Source: Ciona intestinalis
Taxonomy: Eukaryota > Chordata > Ascidiacea > Phlebobranchia > Cionidae
Direction: 5' to 3'
NCBI RefSeq assembly: GCF_000224145.3
Contig: NW_004190583.1
Span: 82,356-146,355, forward strand
DNA: 64,000 nt
Shown here: positions 21,710-36,118 of the stretch, one piece after another
Position numbering within the stretch: the first letter of the stretch is position 1
Layout of the letters: each line of letters starts with the position of its first letter
Position numbers and translations under genes: made by a program
Notes under the pieces: generated by a model
The model's database searches: none
What the model saw: the letters and a program-made list of their open reading frames with translations, nothing else
Told to the model about the DNA's origin: nothing

Positions 21710-24700
21710 CTGAGGGTAAAATATGGGGTTAAAGGGGTGAAAAGGGGGAAAGATAGGGTGGGTAAAATGGGTTGTTTAAATTACTTGAAAATGTTTAGGA
21801 ATAAAAATGGATTTGTCTTCATTAAAAAAAAGCATTTAGTTGGAAGATTCATTACAGTAATGAAAACTTTATGCATGTGCGATAAAATGATAAGAATGAT
21901 TGTACACAAAGAAATATAACCTACACTACAGAGTATATGTGCATAATAACCACCATAAAACTACAGGTTACAAGCTATAACTGCTGTACATGTTCTTTGG
22001 CCTTTAGAATCGGCTCTTTAAATACTGAACAATTGTTTTAACAATTTGGCCACTTGACAAGAATAGGCAGTGCTAGAACATAGATATAACAAAAAATGTT
22101 TAACTTTTGTTTTGTACAGGGTAGTTTACAAGTGAAATATACATAAGCTTGATTTGGTTGTTCATTAGTAATTGTATGATTAGAGTGCAGAGGTAGAGCC
22201 AAAACTTATGAGGAAAATGGTTAAAAAAGATAAGGCTGCATAAAGTTCAAAACCCGTCAAAAATCAGTGGCAACTTTCACATATGAAGATGAGCTTTACC
22301 TGAAACAACATGGGAGAAAAACTTTTAATATTACAAATAAAAAACTTAATAATTATTACATAAGAAAAAGATGTTTATATTAAAAAATAAAAAATAACTT
22401 AATAATTATCTCTATTTGAGAAAAATGTTAATATTACGAATATAAATGTTAATTAAATTAGTCATATAAATACTTCAATGCAAAGAATAATTGCAGATCA
22501 GGGGTTCTCAAATTTTTAAAGCCATTGCACACATTGTCAGTTTGGGAATCGAAACAGTTATAAACTTATAATTTAGCTTTTGACACAACACATATTTTAT
22601 CTTTTTTAAAATGGTTGCCAGTTGTGAAAGTTACATGGCGCACATAAGAATGTGACATTGACCATGTTTTAAAAACCCATGGTTTACAAGAAATGAAAAA
22701 AAAACAACATTACAGAAATTCTTGTTGGCTGAATCATTGTTTAACTAAGCAAAATGGAAAACATTCCAAAAATTCAGCAAAAAAAGTTTATAAGTAGGTG
22801 GAGGTAGGGTGCAAATATTTTAAGCAAGGTATTTTTGACCAAAATCTGGTTCTAAAAGTAAAGCTGAGTTTGTAATCTGATCTGTGCCAGTTAGAGCATG
22901 ACTGAGTAGCTAAACTATGTATGACATCACCAGGGTCTGACCTACATCATTATCTACAATCTTTGGCTCCACTTTTGTTTTAGGAGCGAGCCGTGGTATT
23001 TTGAAATTGGGAATTAGTTTAAAGTTGCGCCAAGGATTTGGGGCGGTTTGAACTATTTTTAGAAAGGATTTGTTTTGAAGCTAAGCTGCTTCAGTGCTTC
23101 TTGCATTTTTTTGACTTAATTAAAATTGTAAAACTGAAAAACTGTTCTCAATTAGCACCACGCACATATCACATCTTACCCATGCATATATACAGTATCT
23201 TATGCTTATATATAAATACAATGCATAACCATAATCTTACCTAGTAAACCATTGGTGTCAACTATATTATACTCCAATGCTGGAGCAAGAGCTGAGTGTG
23301 GATACTCAAATGGTGTGTAATACAACAGTGATCCATCAGTTGGTGCAATCATGGGAGGGGGCTGGGCCACTCCATTGGAAATTACAGTCTGTAATATAAA
23401 GTTATTACCATATACTGATACACATATACCTAAGGGCCGAATTTTTTTTAATTCATGGGTGGCAGAAATTGTTATACATGCATTTCTATGAATTTTGTTT
23501 CAAATGTATACTAACTGTAGCATTAAATAAATAACTGCAAATATTCTTGTAACGCCAGTGTATTAGCCCTTGCTTTATTGATTAAGGCTGTGTGCAATAT
23601 ATAGATTAGTCAGTTAATAATCCTTTTACATATTTTAAATGACAAATTAATAACAATCATGTGCATTGGCACCAGATTTCAGTATCAGCTTCTGACTTTT
23701 AAAATTCTGTGTTACAAATATTACTGTTGCCCGCCACAAGACGATAAATAAGTTACATATGTGATAACTTGTAAGCATGCATGAGGTGTATGAAACAAAA
23801 CATCCGTGTTATAACGACTGTCAATACCCCGCCATGCCAGTTCCATCCATTCTTTTCTTAATAATTTCAAGTTGACATTTAAACTCACCTGTCCGTTAGG
23901 TAGTCTTGATATAATGGGGTTGTAAACATTAAGTGGCGGTTGCCCTGGTGTGGGTGACCTCAATGCTGGAGCTTGCAACACTTGGTGGGGTGCTGTCATC
24001 AATCGAGGTTGACCTGGAACACAGAAACAACATAAAACAATCATAAAAATGAGGTATTTGTAGTATGGTAAAAATTTTGGGCAAAACGTTTGCTTTTATT
24101 AGTTGAGGTAACGGGCCAACTCTGACCTAAGCCGAAAGACCTCAGCCATAAACAATAAAAATTAATGTTTTTAAACATTGTGCTTTTTCAAATTAATTTT
24201 ATCTGTATTTTGGCATGTTCATTCTGCTTCGCCACTGGGTTGAGCTATAGAGCAAGTTAACTTGTCATTGATTGCTTAGTGAATATAACTTTAATGCTTT
24301 CAAAACCCTTTTTAAAATTATAATTGCCATGATTAAATATTTATTTAATATTATTACGAATGTGGTTAGAGTACTAGGAACCAGGATATAGAAGACAGAT
24401 CCAATTAAGTTAACATATAACTTGGCACATAATATTATTGGAATGTATGAATACCTAAAGTTAAATCATGAATAGTTTTGAAAATTTTAAATTTGTGGAA
24501 ACCGTGTTTGGATGGCCGTTTATTTTGCAACATAAGCTGAAATCTTAAGTGAGTTAATTTATTATTAATGGCACCCATGAGTGGTTGTTCATTCAAGCAG
24601 GGCCATCAAATAAACTAAATTATTCAGATTTGTTGAAAGTTCTTGTATAAATATCAGTAAGGTGAAATTTGGTGGGGGGGCGCAGGAGCCGATTTTGATG

Positions 24701-27700
24701 AATTATTTATGAAATTGCTTGTAAAACCAGCAGAGGCTTTGCTAAGTCCCATGTGCCAAATGGAGAAGAATTTATGGCCAAATAGAGAGTGCTAAATAAC
24801 ATAAAAATAGCATTTAAGGCGCTTAGTGGTTTCAAGTTTTCAAAACAAAACCAGTTGTACAATGAGATGCAATCAAGTTTGTTTCTCTGTTTGTAAAATA
24901 TTTATTTAAATGTATAAACTCAAACTCTGTATACAAAATGTTCTTTTAGCATTTTATTAAATTTAAGAAAAATTTTTAAACAGTTTTACTTTTAAATTAA
25001 AAAAATATTTTTACACTTCATACAAGATACAAATAGTGCTTTCCAAACTATCATTCAAAAAAAGGTGTTTTAATATAACCCTTTTTTTCAATTTGGGTTA
25101 AAAAGGTAAAATTTATCGTTAGTGGAAGCTCACCAGATAATGCAGAGTAATCTCTGTAGGTTCCATTGATTATTGCGAGTTCCATCAACTGTTTCTTCTT
25201 TAATTCATCTTCACCTTCCTATAAACAACATAAACAACTCATTTACCACATATAGTCTATAGAAAATTAATACAACCACTTTTAGAAATGTGGTAAAAAT
25301 ATCACTGTTCAGTGTTTAGAAAGGAAAATTAATCCAAAACACTTCGAAATTGGATAAAAAATTACCAGATATTCTAGTTATAAAAGAATAAAAATGCATC
25401 TAAAATGTAAATAAACTACAAAAAAATTATTTTGAATTTTATTATAGAATAAATAATGCTAGAGTTAGAAACTGGGCATTGCATAAATAATTTATGTAAT
25501 GGTAACTACAACACGTAGTTGTGATTCTTAGGAATTCATATAGAAAATATATTTCACTTAAATTTTGTAAGGAAGGCATTTGACATTACAGATATGTAAT
25601 CCCACTTTAAAAAAATGACACAAATTCCTGAAGTAATTTGATTGGAATTTGGAAGATTTTCTCAAAACATGCGACAATTAATGGGAGAAATAACTTATTG
25701 TTCAATTAAAAAAAAGCTATCAACAAGTGTGTTAAAGAACGTTAATGGTAATAAGAATGCTGTTCACAACGCATGAGTAAAAATAGCAAATACAATATGG
25801 TTTTAAAAGCTTTCAGTGGCTTATCTAACTTTGCTCAAGTGCCACCCATTGAAATAAATGCAAAACCCTAGAGATACAACGTCTCAGAACTTTAACAATA
25901 TGACAGAATACATTATTTATTCACACTATAAATTTTTTATGATATTCTTTTTACAAAAACTCTTGTTATCACTTCAGACTATTTTTCAAGTGCAACAAAA
26001 ATATGTCTTAACACTTCACAAATGAGAATTTAATTATTTATATTTTAAACAAAAAATTCTCTCTCCCAGTGATAAAATCAAATATACTTCAATTTTAATA
26101 ACATGGTACACTGCAGTCTAGTCGTAAGATAAGCAGATTCCATTTTGGAAAATGTATGCAAACAATAGGGTACATTCAAATAAGCAACGTCAAATTTGTA
26201 TTAAAAAACAATAAATGTCACTGCGAAAACTGGTGGTTTTTGCAGACCTCCAGCCCTACACTGGGGTATTACTTTGCGAGTGTAGGGTAATGTTATCCTT
26301 TATAAAACTTACAGTGGGAATCAGAAGCTTTTGGATTTCTTCCATTGCTCTTTGCATTTTCACTCTGGCACGATTGTCAGTGTCCTCGACTGTGATCAAC
26401 ACATGTAGTTCATCATTCAAGTGTTCCCAGTTCGGCTTTCCACGATTTAAATCCTCCTGGAATAAAAACATTTGGAATCACTGCTTGTAATATTGAATTA
26501 AATTAAGATGGGCAGCTTATTTGTGTTGTAGTTCTAATGACAACATGAGAAGCTTATGTTATGTAGGTAGAGTTAAATCATGGTTTGCATTGAGGCACCG
26601 GGAGTTCAGAACATCCCGCTGACAAGGATATGAAACTATAATCCCACACATTTTGTAAATATAGACACAAGCTTAGTTCCGTCATATTACTAAGCCAGGT
26701 AGAGTATGTGAATCATCTATGAAAAATATGCTGCAATACTTCAGCACTTAGCACACCGGCAATTTCACATGATCCGTATCATAGAAATGCCAGGCGTTCC
26801 ACTGCCTCAAGGCAGGTACGCCACTCTAAATATTTAGATTCACTATTCATACAACATACACTTAAATCCGGGCCAAAATGAAACTATGCACCACTAAAGA
26901 AGGCATGGGACAATTCCAACACTTATGACCACAAGTGCAGCATTTAATATCATCTCATACACTCCTATGTATTTCATTATACAAAAATATTGAATCTTAA
27001 TATTAAGTTGTATTATAATATAAAGTGAAGGATAAAGTAAAGTTGATAAACATGTGTAAGTTACAATGGAGATGTGAATACACCAACTGTCTCAGAGAAT
27101 TTATTTAACTAAGCATAAATATTACATCTTGTCAGAACTTGCCCTAAATTAATTCCAGACCATAACATTGTCTATAACAAAGGGAAAACAATTGAATTCT
27201 AGAATAAAGCACTCTTTGATACTTGAGTGAATGATCGCACGTTGGTTAGTTTAAGAGAAGTTTTAATTGCGCGACTCCAGAAGTGCTGGGAACCATGGAA
27301 GCCGAGCCTTTGTGTAAAGGAAGCCAAGCGTGGAGCCTAAGTTTGGAGATCGGGGTCGTACGAAAAACAAAAGCGATGTTGGAGACTACACCAACGTTTG
27401 GCCAACGCGACAAAAGCCGCGAGTTTTGACTCAGTTGTTCCGGGTCGAATATCACGCGAACGCTATACGCCTTTACAATAACAACAACGGAAACGAATAA
27501 AATATTGAGGCGCGTTTGGACTGATAACACACGAAGACAAAGAATTTTCAAAACCCTAAAGAATTGTTTTTATTTGACACAAACTATAGATTGTGTTTTT
27601 AAACAATGGTGTTCGAGTGATTTTTTCTAAAAGGCTCCCGGTGAGCTAAACAAAAACACAAGGCAATCTCGTGATGATTTATTATAGTGATAACAAGACA

Positions 27701-30700
27701 CGTTCCAGTAATAACCACCGTCTTCCGATCCGACGAAGGCAGACGACGCCCAAAATCACTTGAGGTTAAGCAGGAATGCATTACATTGAAGGCGGGAATT
27801 TCAGGAACGAAAATTCATAGACATCATACATCATCGGCCCCAGAAACGGGGACACTAGACACGCGAATGCGTACCCGGCATGCAACTTTCGCCCCTCTAG
27901 TAAACTTAAAACAAAAACGAAAAACAGGACAATTATGCATAAACAAAACAACGACATGAAAGCTCCAAAATGTCGACAATAGAGCAAAATAAGCTAAAAA
28001 TCACCCTTTGAGCCTCTATTTTGCAGAAAAGAAATACCTAAATCAGCATCACAGCGGGTGTCTTTCACTGGGTTTGGAATAAATATAAACACACTTTACG
28101 GCTAGTGTTATTATAGGTATATGAACTTCATTTTAAAGCGTGTTGGTATACTTCATATTAAATGCGTAGCCTTTTGTTAATTAAAACAAAAGGGCGTAGG
28201 GTTATGCACCGATATTGGTATATACTAGAAATACGGACAGAAAGTTGGCAGACACAATAATTGACATCGACGTTATAACTAGAATATTATAGAGTTTTAA
28301 ATGTTTCCGGTTTATGCCTTGAGCAGTTAAAATGCATAGGAGAAGAAATAAAACAGCGGAGGCGAGGTTTCAGATGCTGCCAGTTACAAGAAAAGGAAAC
28401 GTCACTGCAAACAAAGTTTCAGAAGCACTCCAAATGTGTAGGTGATTGGCAACTCGGTACGGATACATAGGATGCGTGGGTAAGCATAGAATTCATATGA
28501 TTGAATGACGTACAATAGAAGACGTCCTGTCATCGGATACACTGGTCGATAGGTCCAAGTAATAAGAGATATTGGAACGCATTGTTCTTGACGAATTGCT
28601 ATCAAAACTGCAGGACTGTAACAGCTAATATTTCAAAAAGGGAAATAACACCATGCGACAAATGTCAACTAATGATATTTTCGTCACAATGGTCATTATT
28701 TCGCCGAATGTGGAAGCACAATCAATATTCTGACGTAACAATCCAGATAATTTTGCGGGATCAATTCAAAATCACGCGGCATGGTTATACGAAGTAACTT
28801 ACTGGATAATATCTGCTAACCATCAAAACTTACACGCCAAAAGCAGCGACGGACACTCCTGTTATCGAAATGCTGCTATGTTTACCCGTGGGTTGGTGAC
28901 AGATTAGTACAGGTCAGATTATTTGTTGTTTGGAATTGCCACTCGCGTTATAATCCGATGAATCACATGCCAAGTCAATCTTTTGAGTTCCCAAATAGTT
29001 ATAAATCAAGCGGCAAAGCTCTTTGAGATAAACTTACAAGCAATTAAGAGTGGAAAGATTTCAACAGCTTACTGAAGACGTACAATTACTTTGGACACTT
29101 GAAAATTCTTTCAGCGGTGTTTTAAGTGTTAGGAGTCTTATTTTGGACACTGGGCCGAGCAATTAAGTGCCTGTACTTCTTGCCCAAGCGACTTTCCACT
29201 TTCGTTTGTCTGCCGTCAAATTACCCATGTCTTGTTGTATTAATGTTTTGTATGTACCGGTTTGACTCCTAACAAGCGTCCAAAGAGGTTCTCTGTTACA
29301 TAGCATAACGCCATTGCTCATGTTTAGAAAGAAAAACATACGTTTAAAAACCTGGAAGTACTGCCTTTTTACTTGGTGCATCACTGGTAATTGCTGAAGG
29401 AATGCTGGCTATGTTGTGATAAGCAACACGCTGTTAAAATGAGAGTTTCTCCGACACTGATCACAGGCCCGTGAAAGAATATTATTGACATCATTCTGAC
29501 ATTTTGTCGTTGCGTGCCAATTCCAATGTCACAGCTACGACATCGGAATTCTTTGAATGAATATTCTATCCTATATAGGTTAGGCTCGCGCTATGGGACC
29601 TGGGATTTTTGGAACATTGCATGAATGCCTATAGGTTGGATTTACGCCAACAACCCGTAATACGTAGCTTGCAATTTTTTAGAAGTGGGGTATGAAAACA
29701 GAAATATATATACGGCTCTGAGAACTCGTTCCAGGAAGAGCCCGCAAGTGTGTTGGTGTGGTTCAAACGTAAGGGCTGGTCAAGTCTGGTTATCTCGTTA
29801 TTGGGTCGAGTGTGACGTCATTTCGCGACTCTGCGCGACCGACATTCGTTGTTTGTTTAACGTTTGTTGACATGATTGTGGAACAGGTCTAATAGTGACG
29901 TCACAGCGGGTCATTTATGACGTTGTAATTAAACGAACTTTGCCCGATTTATATCCGCTTTGCTGGAAGCGGATTCTTAAGAAATGATCGTGCGATTAAC
30001 TCCCATGTGCATTAAACGCATTGTTATCAATAGGATCAGCAGGGCCAACTTAAAAGCAATCACGCCACTTGACTTTATCATCAAACCGCGAGATGGTAGC
30101 TATTTCTGGCACCTTGCGATAATGCATTGGTATCTAGTAGTTTACACCCGAGCGTTAGCTCCATTTATATTATAAATTACAATGCATACAATGTAAATTG
30201 TGTATATTTCAGTGTAAACCTTGTTACTATGAATATGTGTTTTCAAAAAAACGATGTTTTAACTATCATCTCCCACTGCTTAAAATTGACGTTTTACAGC
30301 GCATTTTTATAATCCCACTTTGAATATATTTTTGCTGCCAAGTTTAAATCTGTGGCAAATGTTAGGGTCGATAATATTTGACGTGCGAAGGAGTAACCAG
30401 TTACCTCCTGAGCGCTTGCTAACATGGAATCCCCAGGGAACAGAATAGCAGTGCTGCCAGTCACAAAAATAAACTGGAAACACAACGCTGTATGATATGT
30501 GAATATCATATGCAATTGATTATAGAGAAATTTTTACAATTTTTGTTTTTAGCTGGAAACACTGTAAGATTGAGGATAGCAATGTTAAGTGTTCAGAGCA
30601 TTTTCTCTGGTATGAATGTATGAAGGCATGTAGCATGTAGCATGTAAATTCGTTTAATTACAGCTTTTCTTATCTGCTATGTAGCTTATTATATAGTCCA

Positions 30701-33700
30701 ATGTAGGAGATGTAGATTTAATAATTATGATTATGGTTTTACAAAACATGTGCAAATCTCCTTTAATTTTAAATTAAAATCCAATGTTGAAACAAATATA
30801 ACTGTACCCGGTTTTAAAAATGAACCAAGACCGAAATAGAACAAAACAAAAAAATATAAATTACCTTTTTCTTGTCCCTCATGGACCCTTTCCCTCTGAC
30901 CATTATTTTGCACTTGGTTTCTTGTTCCAACTGCTTTGCTGTCAGTCCTCGTGGTCCCAACAATCGTCCCACAAAGTTGTACTGGAAACAAAACATTCTA
31001 TTTACTTTGGGATAATAGTAATATTGTTTTGATATTGTAATAGTTTTACAAAAATCATTTTTCATAAGTATAAAATAGCATATACTAAAACAAAATAGAA
31101 ATATTGTAAACAATAAGTTTATTGAATTAAAAAATATTTTTAAACAAGTATAAAATCTCTCTGATCTAATATTTTTAAACAAGTATAAAATCTCTACATC
31201 TCTCTGATTTTTTTAGTGTTAAGTCACTTCTTAAAATAGGTGCACCCCGTAGATTATGGATTTTAGTATCGTGATAATCAATTGTAAGATGTCACAGGAA
31301 ACTAAGATGAAGAATAGTGAACGGAAATTAGTGACAGTGAATTGGCCACAATCACTTCCTTTACAGATACTGATAGCAATTCAAACAAATCTAATTGTTG
31401 ATAAACTGAATATAAAGTGATGAAACAATCACTTGATTAATAATAAATATTTCGCATTAATCAAACTCAGTGAAAATTCGTAAACAATAAAAAAGTTCAT
31501 TTTGTATAAAAAAACAGACATTTATAAAACTCAGTCAAAAAAACAGTAAAAATGCTTAATGTTTACCTAACTGTAATAGATATATAGAAGTTATAATACT
31601 ACCTCTGGATGATCTTTAACAGGCACGTACACCTTCTCAGTCAGAGTTATAGTTGGCCCTTGTGGAGGGGGAAGTTCAAGAGGTTGCTTGTCTCCATTTT
31701 GAAATAACACCGATCGTACTTTTACGATTTCTATAAAGACAAAAAACTAAAATGTAGAAAATACAAGACAATGAGCAAGACTTAATGGTTAAATATAATA
31801 AATAACTGTAGTAATAAATCAGAAGATAAAAAGTAATAACTGTTTTCAATTAATTATAAAAAAAAGACACAAACTGTTACAAATACATATATTTATTTGA
31901 ATATAATTACATAACTAAACATTGTTTTATTGTTCATTAAACAATTCTCAATTCACACAGAGGCACTAAATCAAACAATGGTATTTGAGATGCAGCAATA
32001 AACTGTTTGTTGAGCAAACCAATAAATGAGAAGAATAAACATCCAGTATGTAGACTGACCAAATAAAACTAACCACAACGTTTTAACCACAAAAACTACA
32101 GATTAATTCAGAAACAAGTAATTACCTTATCAGGCACTAAATACTAAATTAATTATTTAAATTAAATTAGTCACCTAGGTTTTATATTTAATAAGTATAC
32201 CATTTTTATTTACGTATAATCATATGTAAAGTGGGCATCTAAGCACAAATGACACTTAATCTTTTAATTTGAAGTTTAATTTAACAGAAAAATACAGAAA
32301 CAAAATAAAACTTTGACTTGTATTGCATTGAACATTGATTTACAATATTCAGGAATTAACATAATTTAGCCGGGTGTAAAATAAATCAAGTGTCTCCGAA
32401 AATTCAATATTGACCCTAAAGTCACAAATAATCGAATAATTGCCATGTTGGAAATACAGGCTTGTGGCAATGGGTAGACTTATCTCTGCGACATGATGCA
32501 AAATAAATCCTACATATTTCAACAAAATTAAGAATTTAATCGAAAATTTGTTCCGGCCATAATGAGCCGTTGCCCGTTGTACTACAGTTTAAAAAGGACC
32601 TTTATAGACTGTATTATAACTTCATAAAGTGCATTGTGACTTCACACATAGCTTTATGATGAAACCAGGAAGAGGAAATGAAGAACAATAGAGTTTGAAA
32701 CAGCACAGCGTTCTAAAAATGACGCTAACAACAACTGAATGAAGTAACTTGATCTCATAATTTCAAACCGACAAAACTCTAATCTAGACAGGATCTGGAT
32801 TCTTATTCACTGTAGTTTTGAAACTAGAATGTTATTCTACAGGATTTAACAATGTAAAAACATTGTAAGTGGTATAAAAGAAAATATCTTTTCAAGTATC
32901 TTTAAATTAGTTTAACAAAATTTAATTTAAAACTTAAATTTTTGGTCAAAATAGATTTTTTTTAAAATGGACTAATAATATATAATTTAAATTTTATTCT
33001 GTTGGTTTGGTGAGCCAAATTCAACAGCTTTGCTTCAATGCTTGGAAGAAAGGGTTCATTTGCTTTCATAACATCAATAATTAATACCAACATAACAGTG
33101 TTACTCAGCACCTTATGCCCATTTTAATATTAAATCACATTTTACAGACATACCGTGTTTACGGCGAACAATGGAGCGCAGTGTTCATTTATACTAAGGC
33201 AGTATAGAACCAAAACAAGTCATTTGTTACTCCTACATTACTGCAATAACAGATATCAACATAGGTGTCATATTCCACCACATAGTTTAGTGCAATAAAC
33301 TTGTAACAGAAACCTTTAAGTTACCCCATATCAAGTGGTACACTCATAAAAGTGACCGCAACCCCACATTTCCCTACATTCTATCAAGACACACACACAG
33401 AAGATGTGACCAACCCTTCACTATACATAACACGGTGCTGTATATTCATTCAAGGTGTAATAATACCAATCATTACCTTCATCTAACAGTCGTTCCACAT
33501 GGACAAATATAGTTGGGTAAAGCTGACACTGCTTTTTATCTTTCAACAATTGCTGAAGGTAGTTCACCCTTTCTTTTGTCTTTTTATCGAGGGCAGAGTT
33601 ATGGGGTAAAGACTGAAGCATTGCTGATGTTGCAGCAATTAGGTTTGAGTTTGTGAGCGAACCGTTTATAGTTTGGGATGAAGTTTGAGGAACTCCATTA

Positions 33701-33858
33701 GTTTGAATGGTAGGTGCTCTTGGGTCCCTTTTTAACTGAGTCTGATTTGACTGTGGGGAAACTGAGGATAGCATGGCTGAAGTGCTCGTTAAAAATTGCG
33801 GAGAATTTTCGAACTTGAGTCCAAGGTCTGAGAGCGTTTGTAAACTTGCGACGTTCAT
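21624..33858 (-). CDS. qki: Quaking STAR-family RNA-binding protein, isoform from first exon A
   Basis: QKI proteins bind ACUAAY RNA as dimers and control splicing, stability and translation. Exons: 33858-33477 (A), 31730-31603, 30981-30865, 26456-26313, 25218-25134, 24013-23889, 23388-23241, 21709-21624, giving 404 residues. QUA1 is about 95-132 ([11 protein letters not shown] ... HVERLLDEE). The KH domain carries the RNA-binding GPRG loop at 179-182, then [15 protein letters not shown] and [23 protein letters not shown]2 is [20 protein letters not shown], ending NGTYRD. A proline-rich tail follows, with YYTPFEYP and RVHPYQR at 392-398. RVHPYQR matches the nuclear localisation tail of vertebrate QKI-5, so this ending should be nuclear. 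All phases agree. Against human QKI the KH and QUA2 parts are nearly identical; the segment before QUA1 is much longer and Ser/Thr/Asn-rich. Confidence 0.95.
23725..23850 (+). repeat. SINE fragment (3' half)
   Basis: It contains AACTTGTAAGCATGCATGAG, ATGAAACAAAACATCCGTG and TTATAACGACTGTCAATACC, matching the tail of the 4235-4540 copy. It lies 39 bp downstream of QKI exon 24013-23889 in the following intron. Confidence 0.65.
29813..29820. promoter_or_regulatory. CRE-like TGACGTCA
   Basis: Perfect 8-bp CREB/ATF consensus. A second one follows 83 bp further on. Confidence 0.35.
29896..29903. promoter_or_regulatory. CRE-like TGACGTCA (second)
   Basis: Perfect consensus, paired with the site at 29813. 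Confidence 0.35.
31136..31196. repeat. Direct duplication of ~30 bp
   Basis: TTTTTAAACAAGTATAAAAT followed by CTCT occurs twice, 35 bp apart, in the QKI intron before the first KH exon. Confidence 0.75.
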
Positions 33859-35880
33859 TTTCTTTGAGGGTTTGTCATGATTTAGTAATTATGCAGCGTC
33901 GGGTTAGTCTAAGCGGTGAAAATGACTGTAAGATCCATACAAACATTGTTAAGAAGATTTTCCTGACTTACGCATCGACTATTAGTCACCGCTATTTATG
34001 TAGCTGAACACTGACTGCGTTATAATATCCTGGATACCATGACGATCTAATACGTAACATATGATACCGCTAACATTAGTTTAACAACGTAGATCACAAT
34101 CCATAGGGAAAATACGAAACCGCGCACTATCTGAAGCATTTTCTGCTACACGTGCTAAACAACTATTCGCAAAACATGACGAACTGATTGCCCCATAAAG
34201 TTAAGTTATACCCATTATAAACTAACAGCGAACTGATATAACACAAGTTCTGTTCTTTCTGTACTCACTTTATCGCATTTTCAGAAGTAAACTGAAGCAG
34301 AAAAGTTCTAAACGCTGAGTAAACTTAGAAATGCGACGCACCAAACTCTACACAACAATCGAGTACCAGAGTTAAATTACAATGAAGAGAGACGCTGTTT
34401 CGATTCGGCTCGTTGGAGTTGGAATGGCCCTTTTCCTGCTTCTATCTTTACTTCGCTAAATTGCAGACTCTGTTGTTCGCGCTTCGTCGCGCGTTCGTAT
34501 TTGTGACGTCATCAGCTGCTGGCACATCGCGGGCGCGGACAGCGCATCGTTATAGAACATGTGATTATATCGCCAATGACTAACATCTACAAATCGCTTC
34601 TGATACAGTAGTCATTATAGCTATCTACGTTACAATTTAACGGTAAATCTGGGTCCAATGCAGAGCTACGCAAACTATATGTCTGCTTCCGTTACCAAAA
34701 CGAGGTAACTCGTAAAACTCTGACATTTACACAGCGAAAAAAAGGAAATTGCAAACTAAACGACAGCCGTAAAGTAAAAACATTTACAAAAGCTCTTTTG
34801 ATAAAAATGATGCTTTCTTTCTCTCCGAACAAATAATCCACACCATGTAAGATGACGCACAATTAAGGTGAATCAAACCTACCGAAAATTGTCGAAATTT
34901 AAGTATTAGATTTCAACCCGAAGTTCGTAAAACTCGTTCGCTCGATTTAAATTTAAGTTGAAGTTATGGCTGTGTTTCGTCGTTTGTGCACAACCCAGTA
35001 ATTTGACTATGCTGGAAACAACTGAAGAACTTTCTTTCTGTACGCAATCGCGCCTTCATTCTATAACAAGTTCTAAATACTTTTTAACTTGAAGGTGTCA
35101 TACGACTGTCGTTTAACGTTACTTTCCGACCTTTTACTGCGTGGCCGAAAAGATAAAGCTAAGTTACGCCATGTTTAAACGTTTACAATCCTTAAAAATA
35201 CGAGACTGACTGACCAGCGTTGTTTACGATGCAAAGCTACGGCAGAAATGACCACAGCGGGCAGTTTACACCATCAGTTAAACGCCTTTCCGTTTTAATC
35301 TGGATTAAACGAACAATCCTGGTGCAAAAAGTTAAAACTAAAGTAAAATGTGCCCACAGTTCGCCCGCGGCTGAGATTTTGAAATTGACTGTTCGTGAGG
35401 CGTTCTAGTTTTAAACAAATCATTCTAAAATTGCTGTTGTTGCCACGAGTTGGAGGAATTGACGTTCGCGTGCAAACAACACAAATAGCGACCTGAAGTT
35501 CACTTTCTATACTGGGTATTTCCAATCACTTTTAGATTGTTATGTCACAAAGTGTAATACCCATTCATTACGTCATATAACAATATGAAACACATAGTTA
35601 ACGCATTAGGAGTATATTATGAGTTGTAATAACATAATCCAATCCAATACAATTTTGTTTTTCTCAGAAATCAAGTACGTACAAATAATTGAAATACAAT
35701 ACAGCCTCTGTAGCGTACTCTAGCGAATAAAATTATACTTAATTCTAGCCTAAAGACGGAGTATATTAAAATGGGATACGATAAGACATGCGTTTATTCC
35801 CTTTTTGTCCCATTTAATGGTAAACAAACATATTTACAGAGTAATATAACTTTAGCACTGCGACTCAAAAAGATGTTAAT
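33859..35880. promoter_or_regulatory. Probable promoter and 5' UTR region of QKI isoform A
   Basis: About 2 kb between exon A and the minisatellite near exon B, with no supported coding frame. The part at about 34380-34560 is richest in CpG and contains TGACGTCA at 34504-34511, followed by CAGCTG. This is where a promoter for exon A is expected. No start site can be fixed by eye. Confidence 0.4.
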
Positions 35881-35915
35881 TGTTCGAAACAGGACCAGAA
35901 CCATTATACCATCTT

Positions 35916-36080
35916 ACCCCACCGTACTATAGTGGCATTTCCCATATTACCCCACCGTACTATAGTAGCATTTCCCATATTACCCCACTGTACTGCAGTA
36001 GCATTTCCCTTCTTACCCCACTGTACTACAGTAGCATTTCCCATCTTACCCCACTGTACTATACTAACGCTTCCCATTTA
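35916..36080. repeat. 33-bp minisatellite, five units
   Basis: Unit starts ACCCCACTGTACTATAGTAG and continues CATTTCCCATCTT. The units differ by a few substitutions. It ends 38 bp from the donor of QKI exon B, in the intron. The unit resembles the right end of the local MITE family (CATCTTACCCCA ... GTACTATA). Confidence 0.85.
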
Positions 36081-36118
36081 ACCCAACAATAATAAAGCAA
36101 TGTATGAGCGAAACCCAC

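Larger units (their letters stand above)
26457..30864. other. Large QKI intron between the two KH exons
   Basis: 4.4 kb. The segment about 27240-28900 is visibly less AT-rich than its surroundings and is open on both strands for 60-100 codons. No product is recognisable and no splice signals extend these frames. Two CRE-type TGACGTCA motifs lie at 29813-29820 and 29896-29903. It may hold an enhancer or internal promoter, but I cannot show that. Confidence 0.4.

Noticed and set aside
27246..27551. 101-codon frame inside the Quaking intron as a nested gene
   Set aside because: The less AT-rich base composition explains the open frame; frames on the opposite strand nearby are equally open. No family features.
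35880..36092. 70-codon plus-strand frame with repeated TP-Y-Y-S-S-I-S-H units
   Set aside because: It is the translation of the 33-bp minisatellite, whose unit length is a multiple of three.
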